Shown here piece after piece: positions 27,206 through 34,937 of a stretch of 64,000 nucleotides of DNA. The stretch is from the NCBI RefSeq assembly GCF_007747995.1, contig NZ_CP036276.1, positions 1,479,001 to 1,543,000 of the forward strand, read 5' to 3'. How positions within the stretch are numbered: position 1 is the stretch's first letter; each line of letters begins with the position of its first letter. Source of the stretch: Symmachiella dynata (GTDB lineage Bacteria; Planctomycetota; Planctomycetia; Planctomycetales; Planctomycetaceae). The translations under genes and the position numbers were made by a program. Below the pieces are notes generated by a model. That model did not search any database. It was not told the origin of the DNA and worked only from the letters and a program-made list of their open reading frames with translations.

Positions 27206-27250
27206 GAGCGCCGGTCGCACACGAACCGACAGCCAACAACGATGAGTTTG
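27206..27250 (-). repeat. Degraded tRNA 3'-end remnant (old att site)
   Basis: The stretch aligns with the 3' half of the tRNA at 62986-63059 at roughly three quarters of positions, including the CAAACTCAT anticodon region and a T-arm-like CTGTCGGTTCG. It is followed by the same decayed ORF tail as the perfect att copy at 29070. It seems to come from a related CAT tRNA. Confidence 0.55.
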
Positions 27251-27439
27251 TAGGATAACGGTGAAAGTACCGCGAAAACAAGGAGTTGTGAAGCCCGCAC
27301 TGCGCTGGGCGGCGCAGTCGATCTTGAGCTGAAATCTCTCGTTCAACGATGGCAGCAGTTGCCCCGGCGTGTAACGACGGATATCGGCGAGATGGTAGGG
27401 GCAATGAGTGGCTCGCCACAGCAACGCCCGGAGATCTAA
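27251..27439 (+). pseudogene. Decayed ORF tail of an integrative element
   Basis: A plus-strand frame reads LKSLVQRWQQLPRRVTTDIGEMVGAM and stops at 27437. The same W-x-x-LP-x-x-(V/I) pattern occurs at 29142-29303 and 29503-29859. I recall such tails near tyrosine recombinases in Planctomycetes; here it has no start and is a fragment. Confidence 0.5.
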
Positions 27440-27530
27440 GTACCGGCGGCAAGGCTTGCGCAAAATCCACGACCGGCATAATTGCCGAACATGTGTCCCG
27501 CATCCCCGAAATTTCACTACCAGACGACGC

Positions 27531-28985
27531 TCAAAGCACCGGGCCGAGCATGGCGATGGTGTTGTTCCACAGGCGATGGCGGATGGGCCAATTGGCGACC
27601 ATGTCGGATGTCACGGGGTGGGAATGTGCGAGGTAGGTCGCTTGCCGTTGGCGGACGTCGGCGGTCAAACTCTGGTCGTAGAAGAGAATATTGTTTTCGT
27701 AGTTCAGATCAAAACTACGGCGGTCCATATTGGCGGATCCGATCAGCGTGATCTCTCCGTCCAGCGTTAAGGACTTGGTGTGCAGCAGGCCGCCTTCGTA
27801 TTCAAAAATCCGCACTCCCGCCGCCAGCAGGTCTGCGTAATAACTACGGCTCGCAGCTCCTACGATGAAGGAGTCGTTCTTGGCAGGAAAGATGATCGTG
27901 GTCTCCACCCCGCGGCGGGCACTAGCACAAAGTGCCGCCTGCATCGCTTCGTCCGGCACGTAGTAGGGGGTTGAAATAACCAGCTCGCGTCGTGCTGCAT
28001 ACATCAGTGTTTCAAACACCTGCGGCATGGCTTCGTAGCGTACTGTCGGACCGGTGCCGATCACTTGAGCCGCCAAACCATTTTCGAGCGGCGGAAGCGG
28101 TTGCCGTAGTAGGTCGTTGATGTCCTCGTCGACGTGCGCCATCCAGTCACTGGCAAACAGGTATTGGTTTTGTCGGACAATCGGACCTTCGAAGCGGATC
28201 ATTGCATCGACCCAGGGCGCGTACTTCGCCTTCACACGAAATTCGGGATCCGCACAGTTTTGGCTTCCGCAATACGTAAGGCGATTATCGATTACCAAAA
28301 TTTTGCGGTGATTGCGCAGATCGATCCGCCCTTTGAGCGGACGCAGAAAGGGGTTTCCGATGGGAAGAGCGACGGCAACACGGACGCCGGCAGCTTGCAT
28401 GGCCTTCCAGTGTTCCGAGTCGATCATCGTGCGCGAACCGAGCCCATCCGCCATTGCCCGACAAGTCACTCCCCGCGCCGCGGCCCGTTTTAGTGCTTCG
28501 ACCACCGCGAGTCCGTTGTTGTCCGTGAGCCAGATATAAAAGATCAGATGCACGTGGTCTTTGGCAGCATCGATGTCGGCAATCATGGATTTGATCGTCG
28601 CATTGGAATCCTGCATCAACTCACCACGGTTGCCCCCCACCGGCTCAAATCCATTGACCGTAGATCCGATGCGGAAGAGGTGCGCATAACACTCGGGGAT
28701 CTCCGACCGCAGACTCGTGCTTTCCGTCGTAGCCGTGGCTGAGACGTTTGGCATCTGAGCCAGCACTTCGCGCATCCGCGCCACGCGGCGGCGGCCAATG
28801 TTTGTCTCGCCGAGTAGAAGGTAAGCGATAATGCCGATCACGGGCAGCGAGAAAATCACCACAATCCAAGCCACACGCGCCGCTGGGTCGCGGTGCGGAC
28901 GTAATATTGCACGTGCAGCAACACCGACATGCACCAAGAAAAGTAGGCCCGTCCAGAGGAGTGTGACGAGGGAAGATTCAGTCAT
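27531..28985 (-). CDS. cls: Cardiolipin synthase, phospholipase D family
   Basis: A 484-residue membrane enzyme that makes cardiolipin from two phosphatidylglycerol molecules. It has two N-terminal membrane helices (VTLLWTGLLFLVHVGVAARAI and VAWIVVIFSLPVIGIIAYLLLG) and two HKD motifs: NHRKILVIDNRLTYCGSQN at about residues 215-235 and LLHTKSLTLDGEITLIGSANMD at about 395-415. ATG 28985 is the first sensible start; the frame opens at 29081, inside the att repeat. YhhN family and cls both act on lipids and are near each other. In the empty tRNA site, cls would lie directly behind the tRNA gene. Confidence 0.93.
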   Translation of the reverse strand: MTESSLVTLLWTGLLFLVHVGVAARAILRPHRDPAARVAWIVVIFSLPVIGIIAYLLLGETNIGRRRVARMREVLAQMPNVSATATTESTSLRSEIPECYAHLFRIGSTVNGFEPVGGNRGELMQDSNATIKSMIADIDAAKDHVHLIFYIWLTDNNGLAVVEALKRAAARGVTCRAMADGLGSRTMIDSEHWKAMQAAGVRVAVALPIGNPFLRPLKGRIDLRNHRKILVIDNRLTYCGSQNCADPEFRVKAKYAPWVDAMIRFEGPIVRQNQYLFASDWMAHVDEDINDLLRQPLPPLENGLAAQVIGTGPTVRYEAMPQVFETLMYAARRELVISTPYYVPDEAMQAALCASARRGVETTIIFPAKNDSFIVGAASRSYYADLLAAGVRIFEYEGGLLHTKSLTLDGEITLIGSANMDRRSFDLNYENNILFYDQSLTADVRQRQATYLAHSHPVTSDMVANWPIRHRLWNNTIAMLGPVL

Positions 28986-29069
28986 TCTCGCTCCGGAAGT
29001 TTTTTTGCGATCAAAGGTGAAATCAAGATGAACACAAGGAGCGAACGCCACGGGCCTGCTACAACTTAT

Positions 29070-29140
29070 GCAAATCAACACCAGACAAAAATAGGGCCGG
29101 CAGGACTCGAACCTGCAACCAACAAATTATGAGTTTGCTG
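29070..29140. repeat. Attachment-site direct repeat, left copy
   Basis: These 71 bases are identical to 62964-63034. 29091-29140 correspond to the 3' part of the CAT-anticodon tRNA gene (from the anticodon loop to the 3' end); the rest is beyond its end. Identity stops exactly at 29141, where the other copy continues into the 5' part of the tRNA. This is the expected pattern for the attL of an element integrated in a tRNA gene. Confidence 0.85.
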
Positions 29141-29141
29141 A

Positions 29142-29303
29142 AAAACGCTGAAAGTACCGAAAAAACAAGGGTTTGTGAAGTCTGAGCAGCGCCGGGCGCA
29201 GCAATTGATTTTTGATTTGGCGTATTTGAGTGATCGCTGGGAGAGGTTGCCAGAGCATGTCAGGACCGGCATTATGGCGATGGTGCGGGCGACTGGTGTG
29301 TAG
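29142..29303 (+). pseudogene. ORF tail next to the attachment repeat
   Basis: A frame without start ends at TAG 29301. It reads QQLIFDLAYLSDRWERLPEH and VRTGIMAMVRATGV. It is related to the tail at 27251-27439. Such W-x-x-LP-x-x-V-x-x-x-I-x-x-M tails are, as I recall, common at the ends of planctomycete integrative elements. Fragment only. Confidence 0.55.
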
Positions 29304-29502
29304 GTATGGCCTCGCCAAAGGGTCGTCTTCGACTTCACCGAAACGAACAGATGGATAACGAATCGTTGGCAATATACAGCAAGTAAACCAAAGTTTCGTA
29401 GACTGATGCTTTGGTCATGTAACTACCGATCTCAGCAATAAGTTACGGCAAAACAAATCCAGCGAGGTGCCGACAATGTCGCCAAGCACGCCCGAATAAA
29501 CC

Positions 29503-29859
29503 CTAGAGGCTGATCTTGCCCACGTCATCACTGCCTGGAGACTCCTTCCGGTTTGTATCATAACCGCCATACTGGCGCTGCTTGACGCGGCTGTCGCAAC
29601 TTCCGAATTCCCGCCAAGTGACGACGGAAAAGTGATTGACGCTACCGAACTGGCCAGGCTGTTGCACGTCTCCCAGCTGCGGATGATGCAGATTATGAAT
29701 CTGTTGAACTTCGCGTGGGATGTCCAGGAGTTGTTATTGTATCTGCCACCGGTGGAGCAGGGGCGGGATTCGCTGACCGAGCGACATCTGCGGGCAATTG
29801 TTTCAATCGTCGATTGGGGCCGACAACGGCGGCTCTGGATGAAGGTTGTGAATCGTTAG
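29503..29859 (+). pseudogene. Decayed helix-turn-helix protein of a mobile element
   Basis: After a TAA the frame reads LEADLAHVITAWRLLPVCII, then from GTG 29632 a 75-residue part with TELARLLHVSQLRMMQIMNLLN, a typical helix-turn-helix, followed by LPPVEQGRDSLTERHLRAIV and WGRQRRLW. This arrangement is like the KorB/ParB-like HTH tails found with recombinases in Planctomycetes. The first part carries the same W-x-x-LP tail as the neighbours. No full-length start is seen, so I treat it as a remnant; the 29632-29859 part might still be expressed. Confidence 0.5.
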
Positions 29860-30111
29860 CCGATGAACGCTTTACTGAAAATGCTACGTCACTCGACGCT
29901 CCTCTGGGCGTGTCTGAAACGTCGTCTCGCGCTGATTAAGTGACCGCGCCTCCTCCGACAGTTTTGACAAGCGATTTTGAGGCGAACATTCCCATACAGC
30001 TTGACGTTCGTCCATCATTATTCATGAATCGCGCGAATTTGCATTAAAAACCATCCGTGCCCAAAGCCCCGCCGAAGGGTTGCGCTGAATACTCCACACC
30101 GTGTGGCGTGT

Positions 30112-30933
30112 CTATTGAGAATCGTCTGGAGGCACTTGTTGTTTGGTGCGGCGCTGCGACATGGGGCGTGCATCGAGCCATGTCTTCCAAGTTTGAAGTT
30201 GTTGTTCGCGTTGCTTTGGTTCCCCGAAAGGATCAAAAACGAGTTCGGCGCGGGTCAGTTTCAGAAATGTGCCGGAAGCGGCGGCGCGGACAGCTAGGCG
30301 TTGGTCGGCCATAAGATCGATCAGCGTCGCGAGCAGGCCCGATTCGGTCTGCGCCATGGCTTGTAGGATCACATCGCGTCCATCCCGGTCGGAGCGTGCG
30401 AGATGCTCGACAAGCCGCGTAATCGTCTGATTCCGCTCCTCGACCCCCTCTTCGGCCTGCAAACGGTCGAGCAGATTGAGCAACACGACTTCGGGGGGTT
30501 GGGGATTGAGCAATGCGCCGTTCAAAAACTTGACGAACTCGTCCGGCCCGGTATAGCCGGGGCGTGTGGCGATCACGCGGTCATCGCTATCGAGTACGAA
30601 CGTTTGCGGCAACCCTTGCACGCCGAAACGAGCGGCAAGTTCCGTCTGTTCCTCGACGTCGACTTTGACCCACAAAAACTTGTCGGCCAAGGCGTTCACC
30701 CGCTCGTCCAGGAAGGTGTCTGCTTCCAGTTTACGGCACCACTTGCACCAATCGGCTCCAAAAGTGATCACCAACAATTTTTTTTGCCCGTCGTCAGCCG
30801 GCGGATCCTTCTCGCGGGCTTTTTCGATCGTCGGCTCGAATTCCACGGCCATGCCCGGCAATGCTAAACAACCGCAGTTAATCAGGATCACCACAGTCGC
30901 GCTGAGTCCAAAGATCATCGCCGTGCGGACCAT
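30112..30933 (-). CDS. Thioredoxin-fold protein, exported
   Basis: A 273-residue protein with an N-terminal signal or lipoprotein signal (SATVVILINCGCLALPG) and a thioredoxin domain at about residues 45-145. The redox motif is WCKWC (ITFGADWCKWCRKLEADTF), with the cis-Pro in GLPQTFVL. The C-terminal 120 residues are helical and unrecognised (LVEHLARSDRDGRDVILQAMAQ). It probably reduces disulfides outside the cytoplasm. It is the last gene of the MoxR/DUF58 operon; the first gene of the operon is a VKOR-DsbA protein that would form disulfides, so the operon is flanked by an oxidant and a reductant. Confidence 0.85.
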   Translation of the reverse strand: MVRTAMIFGLSATVVILINCGCLALPGMAVEFEPTIEKAREKDPPADDGQKKLLVITFGADWCKWCRKLEADTFLDERVNALADKFLWVKVDVEEQTELAARFGVQGLPQTFVLDSDDRVIATRPGYTGPDEFVKFLNGALLNPQPPEVVLLNLLDRLQAEEGVEERNQTITRLVEHLARSDRDGRDVILQAMAQTESGLLATLIDLMADQRLAVRAAASGTFLKLTRAELVFDPFGEPKQREQQLQTWKTWLDARPMSQRRTKQQVPPDDSQ

Positions 30934-30989
30934 TTCACCTCCTCCTTAGAACGTTCGGCTTGGATTGCAATGCTTTGCGGACAATTCAA

Positions 30990-31733
30990 TCAATGTGTCA
31001 GCGTGTAGGCCAGCAGGTTCACGTTGACTTGCCGGGCATTCTTGATTTCGTTGCCTCCGCAACAGCAGCAATTCCCGCCCACCTTACCGGTATCGTTCAG
31101 TCCGTCTGGTGAAAAGATCAACACGATCTTGCCGTCAATTTCGAGACCTTCAAGGTGCGACGTGTGCGCCCCTTTGCATTTCAGTTCGTCGATTTCGTAA
31201 ACCGTGTGAAACACCGGATGGGACTGGTCAATGGTTTGCAGGCTGATTTCGGGGAAGACCTCAGTGACGGCGCGGCGAAAGCTCTTTTCCCAATCGGGGC
31301 TGCTGCAACCCGCTGAGGCGATGATAAATCCGCCATTTTCCAAATAGTTTCGCATATTGGTTTGCTGCGACGGGGTGAGACTGTAGCTGCCCTCGCCGGT
31401 CATGACGGCGACCGGATAATTGAACAACTCAGTTGATTCGAGGTCGACGGGTACTAATCGTTGATTCGTCCGGATGTGGGTTTCGCGGCCGATCTGTTTG
31501 AGGAATTCGTCGCTGAAACAGGTGGACGTTTTCCGCTTTCCATAAGTCAGATTCGCACAGTTCACGATCCCCGGTTGCAAAACGGCTGGCGGGAGCGATT
31601 TCGACTTCTTGGGGTTCTCATCGACGTCCGATTCGTCCTGGGCATACCCGGCAACGCCAAGCCCTAAGAGTGCGGACAGAATCGCCCCTAAGAACCATAC
31701 CGAACGTTTAGGAGTGATTTTAGATGCCATCAT
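30990..31733 (-). CDS. DUF4159 family exported protein
   Basis: A 247-residue protein with a signal peptide (VWFLGAILSALLGLGVAGYA) and a DUF4159 domain, a glutamine-amidotransferase-like fold common downstream of MoxR/DUF58 genes in Planctomycetes. Visible parts are NCANLTYGKRKTSTCFSDEF, YPVAVMTGEGSYSLTPSQQ, LENGGFIIASAGCSSPDWE, and a run GGNCCCCGGNE near the C-terminus. The four consecutive cysteines could bind metal or be a disulfide cluster. It follows the DUF4175 gene by 60 bases. Confidence 0.85.
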   Translation of the reverse strand: MMASKITPKRSVWFLGAILSALLGLGVAGYAQDESDVDENPKKSKSLPPAVLQPGIVNCANLTYGKRKTSTCFSDEFLKQIGRETHIRTNQRLVPVDLESTELFNYPVAVMTGEGSYSLTPSQQTNMRNYLENGGFIIASAGCSSPDWEKSFRRAVTEVFPEISLQTIDQSHPVFHTVYEIDELKCKGAHTSHLEGLEIDGKIVLIFSPDGLNDTGKVGGNCCCCGGNEIKNARQVNVNLLAYTLTH

Positions 31734-31793
31734 TGTTTTTCCGTTTGTGATTTTTTGACGGAGATTTGGACCGGCGCAGCGGTCGCAACTGGA

Positions 31794-34700
31794 TCATTTT
31801 TCTTCCGCAAGTCGTTTGAAGTAGGCTTCAGCGGCTGCGCGATAGCCGACGGGGACGGCGCGGAGATTGCCAACGGTAGACGATCCGAAGGCGCGAAAAT
31901 CGGGAGTAAGCGTCTCCGCTTCTGATGGATCGTTCCCTTCACCCAGCGGGATCCAGGAACCGCGGCCGTTTCTGCCGAGCCGGCCCCCGGCAGATTTCTG
32001 TGGCATACCTTGCTGTGCGTGCGGTCCAATGATCGCAACGGGCGTCTGAGATCCAGGGAAGCTTTGTCCGACCTGCCATTGGGATCTGGCACCTTGACCG
32101 CCCGCCTGTTGGCCCGCCTGACCAGATTGGCCGATGCCACCTTGTCCCGCTTGCCCTTGACCATTACCAGACCCGGGACGCGGCATCCCGGACCCCGGGA
32201 TTCCCCGTCCTTGGGCAAGTTGATCCAAACATTGCTTGAGTTGATTTTTGGTTAATTTCAACGGCCCGTCCAGAGAATTGCACATCCCTTCACAGCTGTT
32301 GTTGCAATTGGGACAATCCGAGAGCAAGCTTTCCAGCTTATTGGCGGCTGCTTCGGCCGCTTCCCAAGCTGATCGGCCCGATCCCTGCCGCGCATTCCGA
32401 GCGGCGGATTTCTGGTCTTGCCCGATTTGCATCTCGTCGATTGCCTCGCAGATCTTAAGAGCATCGCCCGACATTTCTGGCAACTCTTCTTGCGCTGCCT
32501 CGGCTGCTTGTTTCAACTGATCCACGACTTCCTGCAATTCCTGCTCGAGGCGCTCCTGTTCGCCGGCAAGCCGGTCGGCCCGGGCTTGGTCTTCGGCAGT
32601 CATGCGCTCCTGATTCTGAAATTCCGCCAAGCGATCGGCCACCTCCCGCTGACGAGCAATCACCAGCTTCAACTGCTCAGCGGCCGCCAACACATTATCA
32701 GCCATGCGGAACAGTTCCAGGTCCTGTTCGGCGGCATCGAGCTGTTGTGTTTCTTTCTCGTTAAAGGGTTCATCTTCCTTTTGAAGTTTTTCCAGGGCCT
32801 GCTGAAATTGCTGCCGTCCCTCGGCATTTGCACCGCCCGGCTGCTTCAATTCCGACAGGGACTGCTCGACGTCATTCGCGTTTTGGGCCTGCTGTTTCAA
32901 TTGCTTGCTGAGCCGCTTGAGCATTTCTGTGTAGGGCTCTTCCAGTTCATACAACTGCATCTGTTCGACGCGATGATCGAGCTGTTCGGCGAGTTGTTCG
33001 GCTGATTTTGAAAACTTCTGCAGTTGCTCTTCCTGTTTCTGCAACCGCTCAAGCATTTCGTCTGTCGGTTGGTCAGTGTTCTCGAGTTGCTTGCGGAGCA
33101 TTTCCAGTTCTTCGAGCAATTCCTCCCGCTGTTTTTTGAGTTCGTCGAGCTTTTCGCGTACCGATTCAAACTCGGCAATTAGTTCCTCCATCTGATACTG
33201 CTGCCGGGCGTATTGTTGATATTCCTGCCGGGAAATGACTTGAATCACATACGTCTCGCTGTCGCGGAACTGTTTTCCGCCAGGATGGTTGTCCCATGCT
33301 GAAGCGTAATAAGTGATCACGTCGCCGGCGCGGGCGCCAAGCTCCTGCAGGTTGAATTCATAAACGGACCGGGCCCCATTCCCGTTGCGGGTGGTGAAGG
33401 GTAAATCGGCGGCCGAAGGTCCCCAGCCATTGACGCTACGGTAAATGCGAACCTTGGAAATGCCGATATCGTCGACCGCTTCGATAACGGTCGGCACGGT
33501 CCAGTCTTCGACCACGATAACGTGCGGGGCCGGCTCGACGATCGAAATCTGCGGCAGCTTGTCTGCAATCGCCGTGATCGGCCCTTCGATTCGTTCCAGG
33601 CTTTCGGCGCCGTTGGCGGCTTCCAGGGAAATCGAGTATTGCCCGTTGACACGGATGCGAAATGATCCGCTCACCGTGGTTGGATCGTCGGCAAGCGGCA
33701 TGAGTGTTACCGTGGTTTGCTTGACATCCGCATCCGATTCAGAAGCCTCGGATTCCTTGAGGAGTAGTTTCCCGGACATCAGCGGCAGATTACTGCGTGC
33801 CTGGACCGTAATTTCGGTCCCTACAATCGCCCTCAGCCCCTTCTTCTGGGGTGGTGTTTCGCGGGATGGCCACTGGGTGTATTCCGGATAACGATAAGTA
33901 AAGCGGACGTCTTCAAAATATGGCACCTCGACAACGTCTAAATGCATGGTGCGGCTGCGCCCGCGGGGCGTGTCGATATAAAACGCGCGGGACTGTTCGG
34001 GGCGATCAATGTACAGTGAAAACTGCTGGTCCTGCTTGCGTAACATGGGAATCGGCTCACCCGACCGTCGTTGCTTGTCCAAAAAGACCACCGAGGCCTG
34101 TTCCACCGTTTCCGGGCCCGACAGCACCGCCTCAATGGTCGCCGGTTTGCCGTGGTAGACCGGCTCGGGCAAAATCGTGACCTCGAAGTCAAGCAACGTA
34201 AATGGTGGGTGGTCGCCGTGCGGATCCATGAAGCGGGGCACGACCATCGCCAACAAACGCGGCGCCGCCAAATGAAAGACGAACAACACCAAGCAAGCTG
34301 CTACGGCGATACCCAACGCTCGATACAGCGGCCGCAGTTGAATCACATCCAGCGAAGATATCCTATGCGCACGCTCGTCCGCGATGCGGATCACGCGTTG
34401 GCGGAGTTGCGTGCTCTGGCCGCCGGGTGACGATGTGGAAAAATCAACAGCATTGATGAACGAACTGTCCCGATCCCCCAAGCGCTCCTCGATCAAACGT
34501 GCGGTGCTGGAGGGATTGAAGCGGTTACGAAGAATCGTGCGCAGCGCTACGGCAAAGGCACCGCACAAACTGGCTACCAGCATCGCGTTTAACACAATTC
34601 GCACCGTAGGCGAGAGTGCTAAGACGGCGTCGGCGCACACAGCAAGCAGTGCCAACCCCAACAGAATGGCGAATGCGAGGCAAGCCATCGATGAGGTATC

Positions 34701-34865
34701 AAGAAAACGTTTCAAGCCGGACGTGGCCCGCAGCAGATGAAACAACGGCGAGTCTTTTCGAGACCCGGAGATAGTCGCCATCTGATTTTGCGGTTGAACG
34801 CCGGACCGCGCAGTTCGTTGATTCACCGCATTTCCCCTCTTGGTTTTTTGGGTCGGACTATGCAT
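31794..34865 (-). CDS. DUF4175-type membrane protein with long coiled coil
   Basis: This 1023-residue protein has three N-terminal membrane helices (MACLAFAILLGLALLAVCAD; VRIVLNAMLVASLCGAFAV; LGIAVAACLVLFVFHLAAP) followed by immunoglobulin-like beta domains at about residues 200-530, and a long coiled coil at about 555-830 rich in Gln/Glu/Lys (LDELKKQREELLEELEMLRKQ). The C-terminal part is low complexity (Gly, Gln, Ser). The pattern matches DUF4175 proteins of the MoxR operon. It probably sits in the inner membrane as a large scaffold. The start may be ATG 34865 or 34781. Confidence 0.85.
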   Translation of the reverse strand: MHSPTQKTKRGNAVNQRTARSGVQPQNQMATISGSRKDSPLFHLLRATSGLKRFLDTSSMACLAFAILLGLALLAVCADAVLALSPTVRIVLNAMLVASLCGAFAVALRTILRNRFNPSSTARLIEERLGDRDSSFINAVDFSTSSPGGQSTQLRQRVIRIADERAHRISSLDVIQLRPLYRALGIAVAACLVLFVFHLAAPRLLAMVVPRFMDPHGDHPPFTLLDFEVTILPEPVYHGKPATIEAVLSGPETVEQASVVFLDKQRRSGEPIPMLRKQDQQFSLYIDRPEQSRAFYIDTPRGRSRTMHLDVVEVPYFEDVRFTYRYPEYTQWPSRETPPQKKGLRAIVGTEITVQARSNLPLMSGKLLLKESEASESDADVKQTTVTLMPLADDPTTVSGSFRIRVNGQYSISLEAANGAESLERIEGPITAIADKLPQISIVEPAPHVIVVEDWTVPTVIEAVDDIGISKVRIYRSVNGWGPSAADLPFTTRNGNGARSVYEFNLQELGARAGDVITYYASAWDNHPGGKQFRDSETYVIQVISRQEYQQYARQQYQMEELIAEFESVREKLDELKKQREELLEELEMLRKQLENTDQPTDEMLERLQKQEEQLQKFSKSAEQLAEQLDHRVEQMQLYELEEPYTEMLKRLSKQLKQQAQNANDVEQSLSELKQPGGANAEGRQQFQQALEKLQKEDEPFNEKETQQLDAAEQDLELFRMADNVLAAAEQLKLVIARQREVADRLAEFQNQERMTAEDQARADRLAGEQERLEQELQEVVDQLKQAAEAAQEELPEMSGDALKICEAIDEMQIGQDQKSAARNARQGSGRSAWEAAEAAANKLESLLSDCPNCNNSCEGMCNSLDGPLKLTKNQLKQCLDQLAQGRGIPGSGMPRPGSGNGQGQAGQGGIGQSGQAGQQAGGQGARSQWQVGQSFPGSQTPVAIIGPHAQQGMPQKSAGGRLGRNGRGSWIPLGEGNDPSEAETLTPDFRAFGSSTVGNLRAVPVGYRAAAEAYFKRLAEEK

Positions 34866-34937
34866 CGCTCGGGATCATCAACTTCATTCAGTCTATGATT
34901 CCGAATCGTGGTTGTAAAGCGGACTTGCCGGAGTCGA

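Larger units (their letters stand above)
27078..27530. other. Gene gap with decayed element end
   Basis: No intact gene. The gap contains a degraded tRNA 3' end (27206-27250) followed by a decayed ORF tail (27251-27439), both described separately. Confidence 0.55.
28986..30111. other. Decayed left end of the integrated element
   Basis: About 1.1 kb without an intact gene. In order: the 71-bp direct repeat (29070-29140), an ORF tail (29142-29303), a second decayed ORF (29503-29859), and about 250 bases before the thioredoxin-like gene in which I see nothing. Confidence 0.6.

Noticed and set aside
27128-27517. Minus-strand ORF of 129 codons next to cls
   Set aside because: It reads the degraded tRNA end in the same way as 29075-29338; no start signal or protein features.
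29075-29338. Minus-strand ORF of 87 codons over the left att repeat
   Set aside because: It reads the tRNA T-arm (NLLVAGSSPAGP) and the tail region in the wrong strand; a chance frame across a tRNA remnant.
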